Shown: piece by piece, positions 17,751 through 25,628 of the stretch
Position numbering within the stretch: position 1 is the first letter of the stretch
Layout of the letters: each line of letters starts with the position of its first letter
NCBI GenBank assembly: GCA_017429685.1
Contig: JAFROL010000025.1
Coordinates: 1-54,237, forward strand
DNA: 54,237 nucleotides
Reading direction: 5' to 3'
Origin: Bacteroidales bacterium
GTDB taxonomy: Bacteria; Bacteroidota; Bacteroidia; Bacteroidales; P3
Program-made: the position numbers and the translations under genes
Notes under the pieces: generated by a model
Told to the model about the DNA's origin: nothing
Database searches by the model: none
Seen by the model: the letters and a program-made list of their open reading frames with translations, nothing else

Positions 17751-19016
17751 TTATTTGTGTTTGATAATATGCATATCCGGCATCGGCTTGTTGTAGACGC
17801 CTTCGTCGAGTTTCTTCTTCACCTCGCGGAACACCTCGATGGTGCGGTTGGCGTGCTCCATAGTGTGGACCGCCGTGGGGATGATGCGCAGCATAATCTG
17901 GCCTTTCGGCACCACGGGATAGACCACGATGGAGCAGAAGATGCCGTAGTTCTCGCGCAGGTCGACAACCACGTTGGTGCCCTGGTTCACGTCGCCCGGG
18001 AAGAAGACCGGCGTGATGGGGCTTTCGGTGACGCCCGTATTCAGGCCCTCGGCCTGGAGCGACTTCTGCAGGTAGGTCGACAGCTCCCACAGCTTCTCGC
18101 GGTACTCGGGATGCTGGTTGATGATTTCCAAGCGGCGCTTGACGCCCCATACGATAGGCATCGGCAGGCTCTTGGCATAGATCTGCGAGCGCATATTGAA
18201 GCGCAAGTAGGTGATGATGTCCTCGTCGTTGCAGCCGATGAAGCCGCCGATGATGGCCATCGTTTTGGCGAAGGCGCAGAAATAGAGGTCAATCTCGTCC
18301 TCGCAGTTGAAGTGCGTGTGCGTGCCGCGGCCTTCGGGACCCATAACGCCCATACCGTGCGCATCGTCGATCAGGATGCGGAAGTTGAACTCCTTCTTCA
18401 GCGCCACGATCTTGTCCAGCGCGCCCAGGTCGCCTTCCATACCGTACACGCCCTCGGTGGCCACCAGTATGCCGCCGCCCTGCTTCTCGGCCAGCGCCGT
18501 GGCCTGGGTCAGCTGCTTGCGCAGGCTCTCGATGTCGTTGTGCTGGTATTTGAAACGCTTGGCACCCGTCACGCGGAAACCGTCGATCAGGCAAGCGTGG
18601 GCCTCACTGTCGTAGACGATGACGTCGCGCAGGCTGACGATGGTGTCGAGGATGCTAATCTGACCCTGATAGCCGAAGTTGAGCAGGTAGCCGTACTTCT
18701 TGTGCGTATACTGGCACAGCATCGACTCAACCTCCTCGTGCAAAGCGGTATGTCCGCTCATCATACGGGCACCCATCGGGTAGGCAAGGCCCCAGCGGCG
18801 GGCACCCTCCTCGTCGGCAGCGCGCACCTCAGGGTTGTTGGCCAGACCCAGATAGTTGTTCAGGCTCCAGTTCAGCACCTTCTTGCCGTTGAACGTCATT
18901 TCGGGACCCAGCTCGCCCTCGAGCTTCGGAAAATAGAAATAGCCATCGGCCAGCTTGCGATACTGTCCCAGCGGACCGCCGGTCGACTCTTTGATTCTTT
19001 CAAAAATATCCTTCAT
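17751..19016 (-). CDS. Alpha-oxoamine synthase, candidate cysteate fatty-acyltransferase
   Basis: 421 residues, fold-type I PLP enzyme of the AONS/KBL/SPT family. These enzymes condense an amino acid with an acyl thioester and release CO2. Features are the N-terminal NWSLNNYLGLANNPEV, the GARMMSGHT turn, DDAHGMGVMGPEGRG and the PLP Lys in FAKTMAIIGGFIG. The sequence closely resembles the Bacteroidetes subfamily I associate with cysteate acyltransferase (capnine synthesis) of gliding and gut species. It differs clearly from the second family member at 47167. Together with the downstream PLP enzyme and SDR it gives a complete candidate route to 3-keto- then reduced capnine. Glycine C-acetyltransferase is the main alternative. 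Confidence 0.88.
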   Translation of the reverse strand: MKDIFERIKESTGGPLGQYRKLADGYFYFPKLEGELGPEMTFNGKKVLNWSLNNYLGLANNPEVRAADEEGARRWGLAYPMGARMMSGHTALHEEVESMLCQYTHKKYGYLLNFGYQGQISILDTIVSLRDVIVYDSEAHACLIDGFRVTGAKRFKYQHNDIESLRKQLTQATALAEKQGGGILVATEGVYGMEGDLGALDKIVALKKEFNFRILIDDAHGMGVMGPEGRGTHTHFNCEDEIDLYFCAFAKTMAIIGGFIGCNDEDIITYLRFNMRSQIYAKSLPMPIVWGVKRRLEIINQHPEYREKLWELSTYLQKSLQAEGLNTGVTESPITPVFFPGDVNQGTNVVVDLRENYGIFCSIVVYPVVPKGQIMLRIIPTAVHTMEHANRTIEVFREVKKKLDEGVYNKPMPDMHIIKHK

Positions 19017-19099
19017 ATTGTTTAATTTTTATTTAGATTTCAGTGTAACACTATCATTCACAGCCGCTAACGCCCAGTTGCGCGCGACACTTCAAAAGG

Positions 19100-19130
19100 C
19101 AAAAATACTAAAATTTCTTAAAACCGCAAG
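19100..19130 (-). promoter_or_regulatory. Promoter of the candidate sulfonolipid operon
   Basis: Minus-strand -7 box TATTTTTG at 19100-19107, with CTTG (a near match to TTTG) at 19127-19130 after 19 bp. The start codon at 19016 leaves a leader of about 75 nt. Confidence 0.65.
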
Positions 19131-19590
19131 CCTTCGGCACCCGAAATATTCGCATTTACACTATTTTTAACATTTCACCCGCCGCCGCACCGTCCGATTT
19201 CCAACACCCGAAACCCCGGGCCGCAAGACTCGAATCCCCGACAGCCGTACCATCAAAAAAACCATCCACAAAAGGGCCGCTCCGGATCCTGTTCTGAAAA
19301 AGTTATTAACAAAATCTGACCATCTTCTACTGAAGTAAAACTTGATAAGAATTTGATAAGAACTTGAGTAGAATTTGGTAAGAAGATGGTGCCTGGAAAA
19401 CAGGCGGTTGCAAAAAGCCGTTTTTTGCCCGTTTTCGGGGCTCTTCGGAGGCAAGTTATTAACAATTTCTGAGCTCCGTTTTTCAGCCAAAAAACTTTGG
19501 CACGCCCCTGGTATGCCGCCGCTCCCTGCGAAAAAATAGACACCCCAGCCCGCGACTATATCTATTTCGTTGGTGGGGCGCCTGCGCATC
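19131..19590. other. Gene-free spacer with 11-bp repeat element
   Basis: No convincing gene. It contains four 11-bp units at 19339-19382 (AACTTGATAAG, AATTTGATAAG, AACTTGAGTAG, AATTTGGTAAG), flanked by inverted CCATCTTCTAC and GTAAGAAGATGG, and bracketed by direct GTTATTAACAA copies at about 19301 and 19457. A C/A-rich hairpin-like segment follows the array. A related element is at 44.5-44.7 kb. The open frame on the minus strand here has no start context or recognisable domain. Confidence 0.6.
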
Positions 19591-19746
19591 AATTTGAAGA
19601 TTTTTCAGACAAGATTTGAAGATTTTTCAGACAAGATTTGAAGATTTTTTCAACAAGATTTGAAGATTTTCCAAACAAGATTTGAAGATTAATTTACATA
19701 CTTTTGAAGATTTTTCTTTGGAGAATTGAAGATTTTTTGTATTTTT
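19591..19746. repeat. Seven 22-bp direct repeats upstream of the DUF4143 ATPase gene
   Basis: The core TTTGAAGATT starts at 19593, 19615, 19637, 19659, 19681, 19703 and (as ATTGAAGATT) 19725, an exact 22-bp period. Units are about TTTGAAGATTTTTCAGACAA, with the last two more diverged. The array runs into the promoter of the next gene, so both promoter boxes lie in or at its end. Confidence 0.92.
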
Positions 19747-19747
19747 G
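19717..19747 (+). promoter_or_regulatory. Promoter of DUF4143 ATPase gene
   Basis: TTTG at 19717-19720, 19-bp spacer, TATTTTTG at 19740-19747. The ATG is at 19769, leaving a short leader. It is embedded in the 22-bp repeat array. Confidence 0.8.
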
Positions 19748-19768
19748 CAGTCGGAAAATAATACAAAT

Positions 19769-20956
19769 ATGATAAGACGTATTCACAATAACGACTTGAT
19801 TTCCCGCATCAAGGAGCCTCGCCGCACCATTCAGGTGGTTGCCGGTCCTCGGCAAGTTGGCAAGACAACTATGGTAAAACAGGTTTTGGAAGAGCTGGCA
19901 ATCCCATCTCTGTATTGCAATGCCGATGCCGTAAAGCCTGACGACAATGGTTGGATAGCATCGCGGTGGGAAGAGGCCCGTTCGAGGATGCGCTTCGACG
20001 GAATAGGAGAATTTATTCTGGCTATAGACGAGATTCACAAAATCAACGACTGGAGCGAGCAAGTGAAAAAAGAATGGGACTCAGACAGCTTTAACAATAT
20101 AAACATCAAGGTGATATTACTCGGTTCATCAAGGCTTCTGCTGAAAAAAGGATTGACCGAATCGCTTGCCGGACGGTTTGAGATTTTTCCAATGGGACAC
20201 TGGTCTTTCAAAGAGATGAACGAAGCTTTTGGCCTGAACATCAACCAATACGTATATTTTGGCGGATACCCTGGCTCGGCCGCATACATAGCAAACGAGG
20301 GGCGCTGGCGCAAGTATATGCGTGATTCTATCATAGCACCTGCCATCGAAAAGGATGTGCTGCAAACGACCTTTATCTACAAGCCCGCTTTGATGCATCA
20401 GCTGTTCCATCTTGGATGCAGCTATTCGGGCGAGCTGCTTGCATACAACAAAATGCTTGGTATGCTGCAGGATGCCGGCAACGCGACTACATTGGCAGGC
20501 TATCTGAAAACACTTGGCGAGAGCAAACTGCTCACAGGGCTGCAAAAATTTGCCCTCGACAACGCGCGCAAATACCGTTCTGTTCCTAAACTTCAAGTCT
20601 ACAACAATGCATTGCTTTCGGCAATGACAGACGGTATGACCTACGAGAAGGCATACACCAATCCGCAACTGTGGGGCAGATGGGTTGAATCGGCCGTCGG
20701 ATGCTTCCTCCTCGACAAAGCCGAAGAGCTTGAATACCAGGTGTATTATTGGCGAGAGAACAATATGGAGGTCGATTTCGTTGTAGTAAGAGGCGAGAGC
20801 GTTGTGGCCATCGAAGTCAAAAGTGGCAAAATACAGATGAACAGCGGATTGGCGATATTCCGCGAACGCTTCAATCCGCGCCACTCGCTGGTTGTCGGAG
20901 GCGATTCAATGCCACTTGAATCATTTTTCAATGGCGACATAGAAAACTTACTGTAA
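19769..20956 (+). CDS. AAA ATPase with DUF4143 domain
   Basis: 395 residues from ATG 19769; the eight codons upstream start from TTG inside the promoter and are unlikely. The Walker A motif is AGPRQVGKTT near residue 28, Walker B is FILAIDEIHKI, and LLGSSRLLL is a sensor-like motif. The C-terminal half is the DUF4143 domain, with the VDFVVVRGESVVAIEVKSGK stretch typical of the PD-(D/E)XK-like fold at the end of these proteins. The family is common in Bacteroidetes and archaea, often varies between strains, and has no firmly known role. It is followed 17 bp later by a TfoX-like gene. Confidence 0.92.
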   Translation: MIRRIHNNDLISRIKEPRRTIQVVAGPRQVGKTTMVKQVLEELAIPSLYCNADAVKPDDNGWIASRWEEARSRMRFDGIGEFILAIDEIHKINDWSEQVKKEWDSDSFNNINIKVILLGSSRLLLKKGLTESLAGRFEIFPMGHWSFKEMNEAFGLNINQYVYFGGYPGSAAYIANEGRWRKYMRDSIIAPAIEKDVLQTTFIYKPALMHQLFHLGCSYSGELLAYNKMLGMLQDAGNATTLAGYLKTLGESKLLTGLQKFALDNARKYRSVPKLQVYNNALLSAMTDGMTYEKAYTNPQLWGRWVESAVGCFLLDKAEELEYQVYYWRENNMEVDFVVVRGESVVAIEVKSGKIQMNSGLAIFRERFNPRHSLVVGGDSMPLESFFNGDIENLL

Positions 20957-20973
20957 CTCAAAAAATTATCCAT

Positions 20974-21300
20974 ATGGCAAGCAATCCTGATTTTGTGCAG
21001 TATATAGTCGACCAGTGCGGCGGCGCAGGCGAGGTGACGGCACGCAAAATGTTTGGCGACTACACGCTCTATTGCGCCGGAAAGCCTTTCGGCCTTGTGA
21101 GCGACAACGGTTTTTATGTGAAACCCACCGATGCGGGCCGCGCCCTGCTGCGAAGCGAGGATATGCGGCCGCCCTACGAGGGGGCCAAACCCTGCTTCTA
21201 CATCGAGGATGTCGACGACCGCGACTTTCTTGCCGCCCTGGTGCGCGCCACCGTCCAGGCCCTGCCGGAACCGAAGCCGCGCAAGAGCAAAAAGGGCTGA
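20974..21300 (+). CDS. TfoX N-terminal domain protein
   Basis: 108 residues covering just the TfoX_N domain (VTARKMFGDYTLYCAGKPFGLVSDNGFYVK and the ending AKPCFYIEDVDD), with a basic tail KPRKSKKG. Full-length TfoX/Sxy activates competence genes in gammaproteobacteria, but short stand-alone versions are widespread and of unknown role. It may be cotranscribed with the ATPase gene (17 bp gap). Confidence 0.88.
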   Translation: MASNPDFVQYIVDQCGGAGEVTARKMFGDYTLYCAGKPFGLVSDNGFYVKPTDAGRALLRSEDMRPPYEGAKPCFYIEDVDDRDFLAALVRATVQALPEPKPRKSKKG

Positions 21301-21370
21301 CAACCGAAAAGTGGCACAAAATAATACGGTCACGTACAACATTTTTGCGTTTTTGACGTAATAGGGTTGT

Positions 21371-21823
21371 ATGGAAGCAAAGAATATTATCGAAATAAAG
21401 AACAAGAAGGCTGAGTACCAGTACTTCCTGATGGATTCGTACACGGCGGGGCTGGTGCTGACGGGCACGGAGATAAAGAGCATCCGCGAGGGGCGCGCCA
21501 ACCTGACGGACGCCTACTGCGCCTTCATCGGCAACGAGCTGTACGTAAAGCAGATGCACATAGCCGAGTACCGCTTCGGCAGCTGGCTGAACCACGCCGC
21601 CAAGCGCGACCGCAAGCTGCTGCTGAACCGCAAGGAGCTGCGCAAGCTGCAAAACAAAATCAAGGAGCGCGGATTCACCATTGTCCCCACACTGCTGTTT
21701 ATCAACCCCGAAGGCTATGCCAAACTGAATATTTCGCTGGCGCGAGGCAAGAAATTCTTCGACAAGCGCGAAACCATTAAGGAGAAAGACACCCGCCGCG
21801 ATATGGAACGCCAGTTGAGCTGA
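21371..21823 (+). CDS. smpB: SsrA-binding protein
   Basis: 150 residues. SmpB binds tmRNA and brings it to stalled ribosomes for trans-translation. The [18 protein letters not shown] signature is intact, as are the [14 protein letters not shown] segment and the basic C-terminal tail [16 protein letters not shown] that reaches the decoding centre. Length is normal. It is followed by the repeat-rich lysC leader. Confidence 0.97.
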   Translation: MEAKNIIEIKNKKAEYQYFLMDSYTAGLVLTGTEIKSIREGRANLTDAYCAFIGNELYVKQMHIAEYRFGSWLNHAAKRDRKLLLNRKELRKLQNKIKERGFTIVPTLLFINPEGYAKLNISLARGKKFFDKRETIKEKDTRRDMERQLS

Positions 21824-21852
21824 GAAACAGATTTTTAATCAATTATATATTA

Positions 21853-22008
21853 TGGGAAGTTGGAAGTTAAAGGGAAGTTAAAGGAAGTTAAGGGAAGTTA
21901 ATGGGAAGTTAATGGACGATAGTGTCCAGCAGGTACATTTGTCCCTTAACTTCCCTCTAACTCCCCTTAACTTCCTCTAACTCTCTTAATTCCCTAAACT
22001 CCCCTCTT
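21853..22008. repeat. Inverted 10/11-bp repeat arms upstream of lysC
   Basis: The left arm has GGAAGTT at 21855, 21862, 21873, 21883, 21893 and 21904, spaced 7, 11, 10, 10 and 11 bp. The right arm (21943-22008) has the inverse CCCTTAACTTCC twice and related TCTAACTCCCC and TTAATTCCC units. About 30 bp of unrelated sequence separates them. The arms can pair in several registers into one long hairpin in the lysC leader. Confidence 0.9.
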
Positions 22009-22023
22009 TATCAAAGTCAGTCT

Positions 22024-23283
22024 ATGAAAGTCTTCAAATTCGGCGGGGCATCCGTCAACAGCGCAGAAGCCATCCGCAACGTGGCGGAAATCGTAAGGCA
22101 ATATCTTGAAACGCCACTGGTTGTAGTCATTTCGGCAATGGGCAAGACGACCAACCTGCTGGAAAAGGTGGTGCCCGGCGTGCCGGCGTCGGACAACGAG
22201 CGGCGAAAACTGCTGCAGCAAAACACTGACTATCACCTGTCGATTGCCGACAGCCTGTTTGCCGACAAGGGCGATGCGACCTACAGGCGGCTGCGCGAGC
22301 TATTCGGCCAGCTCGATGAGGTGTCGGCCCGCAAAGCGGCCAACTACAACTTCGACTACGACCAGACGGTCTCGTTTGGCGAGCTGATTTCGACCACGCT
22401 CATATCGGGATACCTTAACAGTGTTGGAATCAGCAATGTATGGATCGATGTGCGCGACGTGATCCGCACCAACGAGAACTACCGTGAAGGCATCGTCGAC
22501 TTCGACGCAACCCGCCGTCAAACCAACTCTCGACTATCAACTCTCGACTATCAACTCATTATCACTCAAGGTTTCATCGCCGGTACCGCCGCCGGGACAA
22601 CCACCACGCTGGGGCGCGAGGGCAGCGACTACTCGGCCTCGATCCTTTCCTACTGCCTCGACGCCGATAATATGACCATCTGGAAGGACGTGCCGGGATT
22701 CCTCAACGCCGACCCCAAGTTTTTCGCCAACACCATAAAAATAAACAAGATACCCTTCAACGAGGCCATCGAGCTCGCCTACTACGGCGCCTCGGTAATC
22801 CACCCCAAGACCGTCAAACCTATCCAAAACAAGGGTATCCAACTGAATATAAAGTCTTTCCTCGACCCTTCGGCCGCAGGTTCGGTCATCGGGCCTTTCG
22901 ATTCGATAGAGCCACTGACGCCGCTTTACATATTCAAAAACAACCAGATACTCATCTCCATACAGCCCAAGGACTTCTCCTTCATCGCCGAAGAAAACCT
23001 GCAGACCATCTTCGCCGTACTGGCCGAGCTGAACATCCGCGTCAACCTGATGCAGAATTCGGCCCTGAGTTTCTCGCTCTGCCTCGACTACAACGAGATA
23101 CTGCTCGACAAGATACGCGAGCGGCTCGAATCGCAGTTCCGGCTGGTTTATAACACAGGTTTGCAGCTGATTACGATACGCTACTATAACCAGCAGATAA
23201 TCGACGAGATTGTCGATGGGCGAACGATACTGCTGCAGCAACGTTCGCGAACGACAACGCAGCTATTAGTTGATTCCAAATGA
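22024..23283 (+). CDS. lysC: Aspartate kinase with heptad repeat in coding sequence
   Basis: 419 residues. It phosphorylates aspartate, the first step toward lysine/DAP, threonine and methionine. The N-terminal KVFKFGGASV motif, VVVISAMGKTTNLLE, TTTLGREGSDYSA and the two C-terminal ACT domains (about 295-410) mark a monofunctional aspartokinase. Residues about 166-178 (TNSRLSTLDYQLI) are encoded by five 7-bp units at 22524-22558. The motif ITQGFIAGT directly follows, so the array replaces a variable loop. It overlaps the nuclease gene by 4 bp (ATGA). Confidence 0.95.
   Translation: MKVFKFGGASVNSAEAIRNVAEIVRQYLETPLVVVISAMGKTTNLLEKVVPGVPASDNERRKLLQQNTDYHLSIADSLFADKGDATYRRLRELFGQLDEVSARKAANYNFDYDQTVSFGELISTTLISGYLNSVGISNVWIDVRDVIRTNENYREGIVDFDATRRQTNSRLSTLDYQLIITQGFIAGTAAGTTTTLGREGSDYSASILSYCLDADNMTIWKDVPGFLNADPKFFANTIKINKIPFNEAIELAYYGASVIHPKTVKPIQNKGIQLNIKSFLDPSAAGSVIGPFDSIEPLTPLYIFKNNQILISIQPKDFSFIAEENLQTIFAVLAELNIRVNLMQNSALSFSLCLDYNEILLDKIRERLESQFRLVYNTGLQLITIRYYNQQIIDEIVDGRTILLQQRSRTTTQLLVDSK
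22524..22558 (+). repeat. Five 7-bp units inside lysC
   Basis: CAACTCT, CGACTAT, CAACTCT, CGACTAT, CAACTCA. The unit is close to the TTCAACT heptamer of the thrC-like leader array read on its coding strand. Confidence 0.85.
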
Positions 23284-23954
23284 TTTACCGACTGACAAAG
23301 AGCAAATTCATCCGAGGTCTGCAATGCGAGAAGGCCCTCTATCTGGACGTATACAAGCCACAGCTGGCATACTATCCGCCCGAGACGCTGGCGCGCTTCC
23401 GCCGCGGCCGCGACTTCGAGGCAAAGGTCAAAGCACTGTTTCCAAATGCAATAGACATCAGCCAACGACTGGGGCACCGCATAGAAAAATACCCCGAACT
23501 GACCGCCACACTGCTTGCGCAGCCTGGTGAGGTGAACCTCTATGAGGCTGGATTTGTGTACAATGAGGTGCTTGTACTGGCCGACGTTGTCCACAAAGAT
23601 GCCGACGGAAACGTGGCGGTGTATGAGATAAAGAATTCGCTGTCGGTCAAGGATGTCTTTAGGCGCGATGTCAGCATACAGCACTATGTCATCTGCAACT
23701 GCATCGACCGACTGACCTCATTCCAAATTGTTTACAACGACGGTAACGACGAACCGCTGTACGAGGAGCTCCTGGACGAGGCGCGTAAGGCTGAGCCACT
23801 GATAGCAAAGCAGGTAGAGCGAATGAAAGAGGTGCTGCAAGGTATGGAGCCCAGCGTGGAGCGAGGCGAGCAGTGCTCGTCACCCTACGAATGCCCTTAT
23901 GCGCGCTACTGTAGCGGCAAAGTGGCCACGCAGTTAGAACTTGCCGAATTTTAG
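23280..23954 (+). CDS. Cas4/AddB-like Fe-S PD-(D/E)XK nuclease
   Basis: 224 residues. The nuclease core is visible as LADVVHKDADGNVAVYEIKNSLS, giving the Asp and E-x-K catalytic residues, followed by a downstream Q (IQHYV). One Cys near the N-terminus (GLQCEKALYL) and three near the C-terminus (QCSSPYECPYARYC) match the four-Cys iron-sulfur staple of Cas4 and AddB nucleases. No cas genes or CRISPR array are nearby. It is coupled to lysC by ATGA overlap and overlaps the 3' end of aroB tail to tail by 21 bp. DUF2779-type proteins have this N-terminal domain. The cellular role is unknown. Confidence 0.75.
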   Translation: MIYRLTKSKFIRGLQCEKALYLDVYKPQLAYYPPETLARFRRGRDFEAKVKALFPNAIDISQRLGHRIEKYPELTATLLAQPGEVNLYEAGFVYNEVLVLADVVHKDADGNVAVYEIKNSLSVKDVFRRDVSIQHYVICNCIDRLTSFQIVYNDGNDEPLYEELLDEARKAEPLIAKQVERMKEVLQGMEPSVERGEQCSSPYECPYARYCSGKVATQLELAEF

Positions 23955-25004
23955 CAGCGCGTCGCGGATTTCGTTCTCGTCGATGGCGACATCGATGACA
24001 GGGGCACCAACCTCCTGCAGCAAAACACATAGAATCAGGCCATCACAATTTTTCTTATCCTGACGCATATACGACAGGATATGTTCTGTATCGGCTAGGG
24101 TGAAGCGTTCGAGATCAACAATATGATGGAGCATCTGCTTGAAAAGAGTATAAATGTCTTTGCTAAGACCTAGCTTCATTGTGGAAAGGTAAAGTGCACA
24201 TTCCAAGCCAATTCCGACGGCGATACCGTGGGTTACGGCACTATTCTTTTCCAGCATATAGCTCTCGATGGCGTGACCAAAAGTATGTCCAAGGTTCAGC
24301 ATCTTACGGATTGACTTGTCGTAGGGGTCAGCAGCGACAACACTCTGCTTGAAATCAACACATTGCACAATATATTTCTTGATTTCATCAAGCGGATATT
24401 TCACACATCCGAAAATTGAATTTGCAAGATTGACGAAAGCCTTCTCATCGCTCAGTAACAGCGTTTTAGCCATTTCAAGAGCGCCTGAAACCAATTCCAA
24501 ATCGGACAGTGTGTCAAGAAAATCCGGATATATGCAGACTGCATCGGGCTGACGGAAGAAGCCAACCTGATTCTTTGCATTCTCCACATTGACAGCCGTT
24601 TTGCCACCAATGGAAGCATCGATCATACCAACAAGAGTGGTCGGGATGTTGATATAACGGATGCCGCGCTTGAAGCCTGCGGCAACAAAGCCGCCGATAT
24701 CGCTGACACAGCCGCCGCCGAGATTCAGAATCACGCTGTTACGATCAGCACCGCTGTCGAGCAGGGCGCCCCACAGCTGGGCCGCCACTTCGAGCGACTT
24801 GGCCTCCTCGCCTACGGGAACTTCAAAAAAATCGGCATTCTCCAACGCAGAAACTTTGCTGATTAGCAACGGAAGACATTTATTGTATGTATTTTCGTCA
24901 ACAAGAATGAAGAATTTGGCATCGCTGTATGTTTCGGACATTAAAAGCCGGTTCAACTTTGCCAGAGACGAAATGCGAGAGGGATACAAAATATTTGATT
25001 TCAT
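23934..25004 (-). CDS. aroB: 3-dehydroquinate synthase
   Basis: 356 residues. It cyclises DAHP to 3-dehydroquinate in the shikimate pathway with NAD and a divalent metal. Motifs include LNLGGGCVSDIGGFVAAGFKRG (NAD binding), PTTLVGMIDASIGGKTAVN, and the metal ligands in RKMLNLGHTFGHAIE and THGIAVGIGLE. Length is normal. A -7 box TACTTTTG is at 25060-25067 on the minus strand, 55 bp before the start; no convincing -33 is visible. Confidence 0.96.
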   Translation of the reverse strand: MKSNILYPSRISSLAKLNRLLMSETYSDAKFFILVDENTYNKCLPLLISKVSALENADFFEVPVGEEAKSLEVAAQLWGALLDSGADRNSVILNLGGGCVSDIGGFVAAGFKRGIRYINIPTTLVGMIDASIGGKTAVNVENAKNQVGFFRQPDAVCIYPDFLDTLSDLELVSGALEMAKTLLLSDEKAFVNLANSIFGCVKYPLDEIKKYIVQCVDFKQSVVAADPYDKSIRKMLNLGHTFGHAIESYMLEKNSAVTHGIAVGIGLECALYLSTMKLGLSKDIYTLFKQMLHHIVDLERFTLADTEHILSYMRQDKKNCDGLILCVLLQEVGAPVIDVAIDENEIRDALLKFGKF

Positions 25005-25139
25005 ATAGAGACTTTATTATTAGACATATACACCTATTCGAAACAATAACGAAGAAATACAAAAGTACAAGAATTTTCGGATGCGTGTGATTTTTTTGTG
25101 ATTTTTGCGTTTAATATAGTCAAAAGCTTTCCGCAAAAT

Positions 25140-25628
25140 ATGCAGACAAACGAACATCCATTTCTCGAAACCATCACACGGCATACGGCACTTATCGAAA
25201 AGATATGCCGCTCGTTCTGTGGCGACAGCCGAGAGGACCGCGAGGATCTGCGTCAAGATATACTGCTCAATTTGTGGAGAGGATGGAAGCACTGGAAACC
25301 AAGCCATAAACCCATCACGTGGATATACAAGGTGGCGAAAAACACCGCCATCACGTGGAAACGAAACAGAGAACGACAAGTCGAAATACAACCGCTGGAA
25401 ACCACTGATATACCGCATTATACAGACAACAACGAAGCCGTCGAACAACTATACTCACTAATACGTCAGCTGCCGGCAGCGGACCAAAAGCTGATACAAT
25501 TGTACATCGACGGGTGGAACGGGAAAGAGATGGCGCAGATGCTGCAATTATCTGAAAACAACGTCACTACACGTATTTCGCGCATTAAGCAAAAGCTGAA
25601 TGAAATGAACAGAAAGGAGCAATTATGA
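25140..25628 (+). CDS. ECF-type RNA polymerase sigma factor
   Basis: 162 residues from ATG 25140 (MQTNEHPF). Region 2 is visible as DREDLRQDILLNLWRGW and ITWIYKVAKNTAITWKR. Region 4 is LPAADQKLIQLYIDGWNGKEMAQMLQLSENNVTTRISRIKQKL, with a clear helix-turn-helix. It starts an operon by ATGA overlap with a small membrane protein that may be its anti-sigma factor, followed by an exported protein and a TonB-dependent receptor. The sequence before it (GATTTTTG at 25100-25107) is one mismatch from a housekeeping -7 box. Confidence 0.93.
   Translation: MQTNEHPFLETITRHTALIEKICRSFCGDSREDREDLRQDILLNLWRGWKHWKPSHKPITWIYKVAKNTAITWKRNRERQVEIQPLETTDIPHYTDNNEAVEQLYSLIRQLPAADQKLIQLYIDGWNGKEMAQMLQLSENNVTTRISRIKQKLNEMNRKEQL

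Noticed and set aside
17647-18150. N-terminal extension of the threonine-synthase-like protein
   Set aside because: The open frame upstream of 17646 covers the heptad array and part of the oxoamine synthase gene in another frame; the zinc ribbon starts naturally at 17646.
19167-19592. 141-residue minus-strand open frame
   Set aside because: No recognisable domain, Arg/Ser-rich composition, and it spans the repeat element; no promoter or conserved start.
19591-19746. CRISPR array
   Set aside because: The 22-bp units are contiguous with no unique spacers between them, and no cas genes are present.
25098-25139. Earlier start for the ECF sigma factor
   Set aside because: The extra 14 residues come from the promoter-like T-rich stretch; region 2 is complete from ATG 25140.
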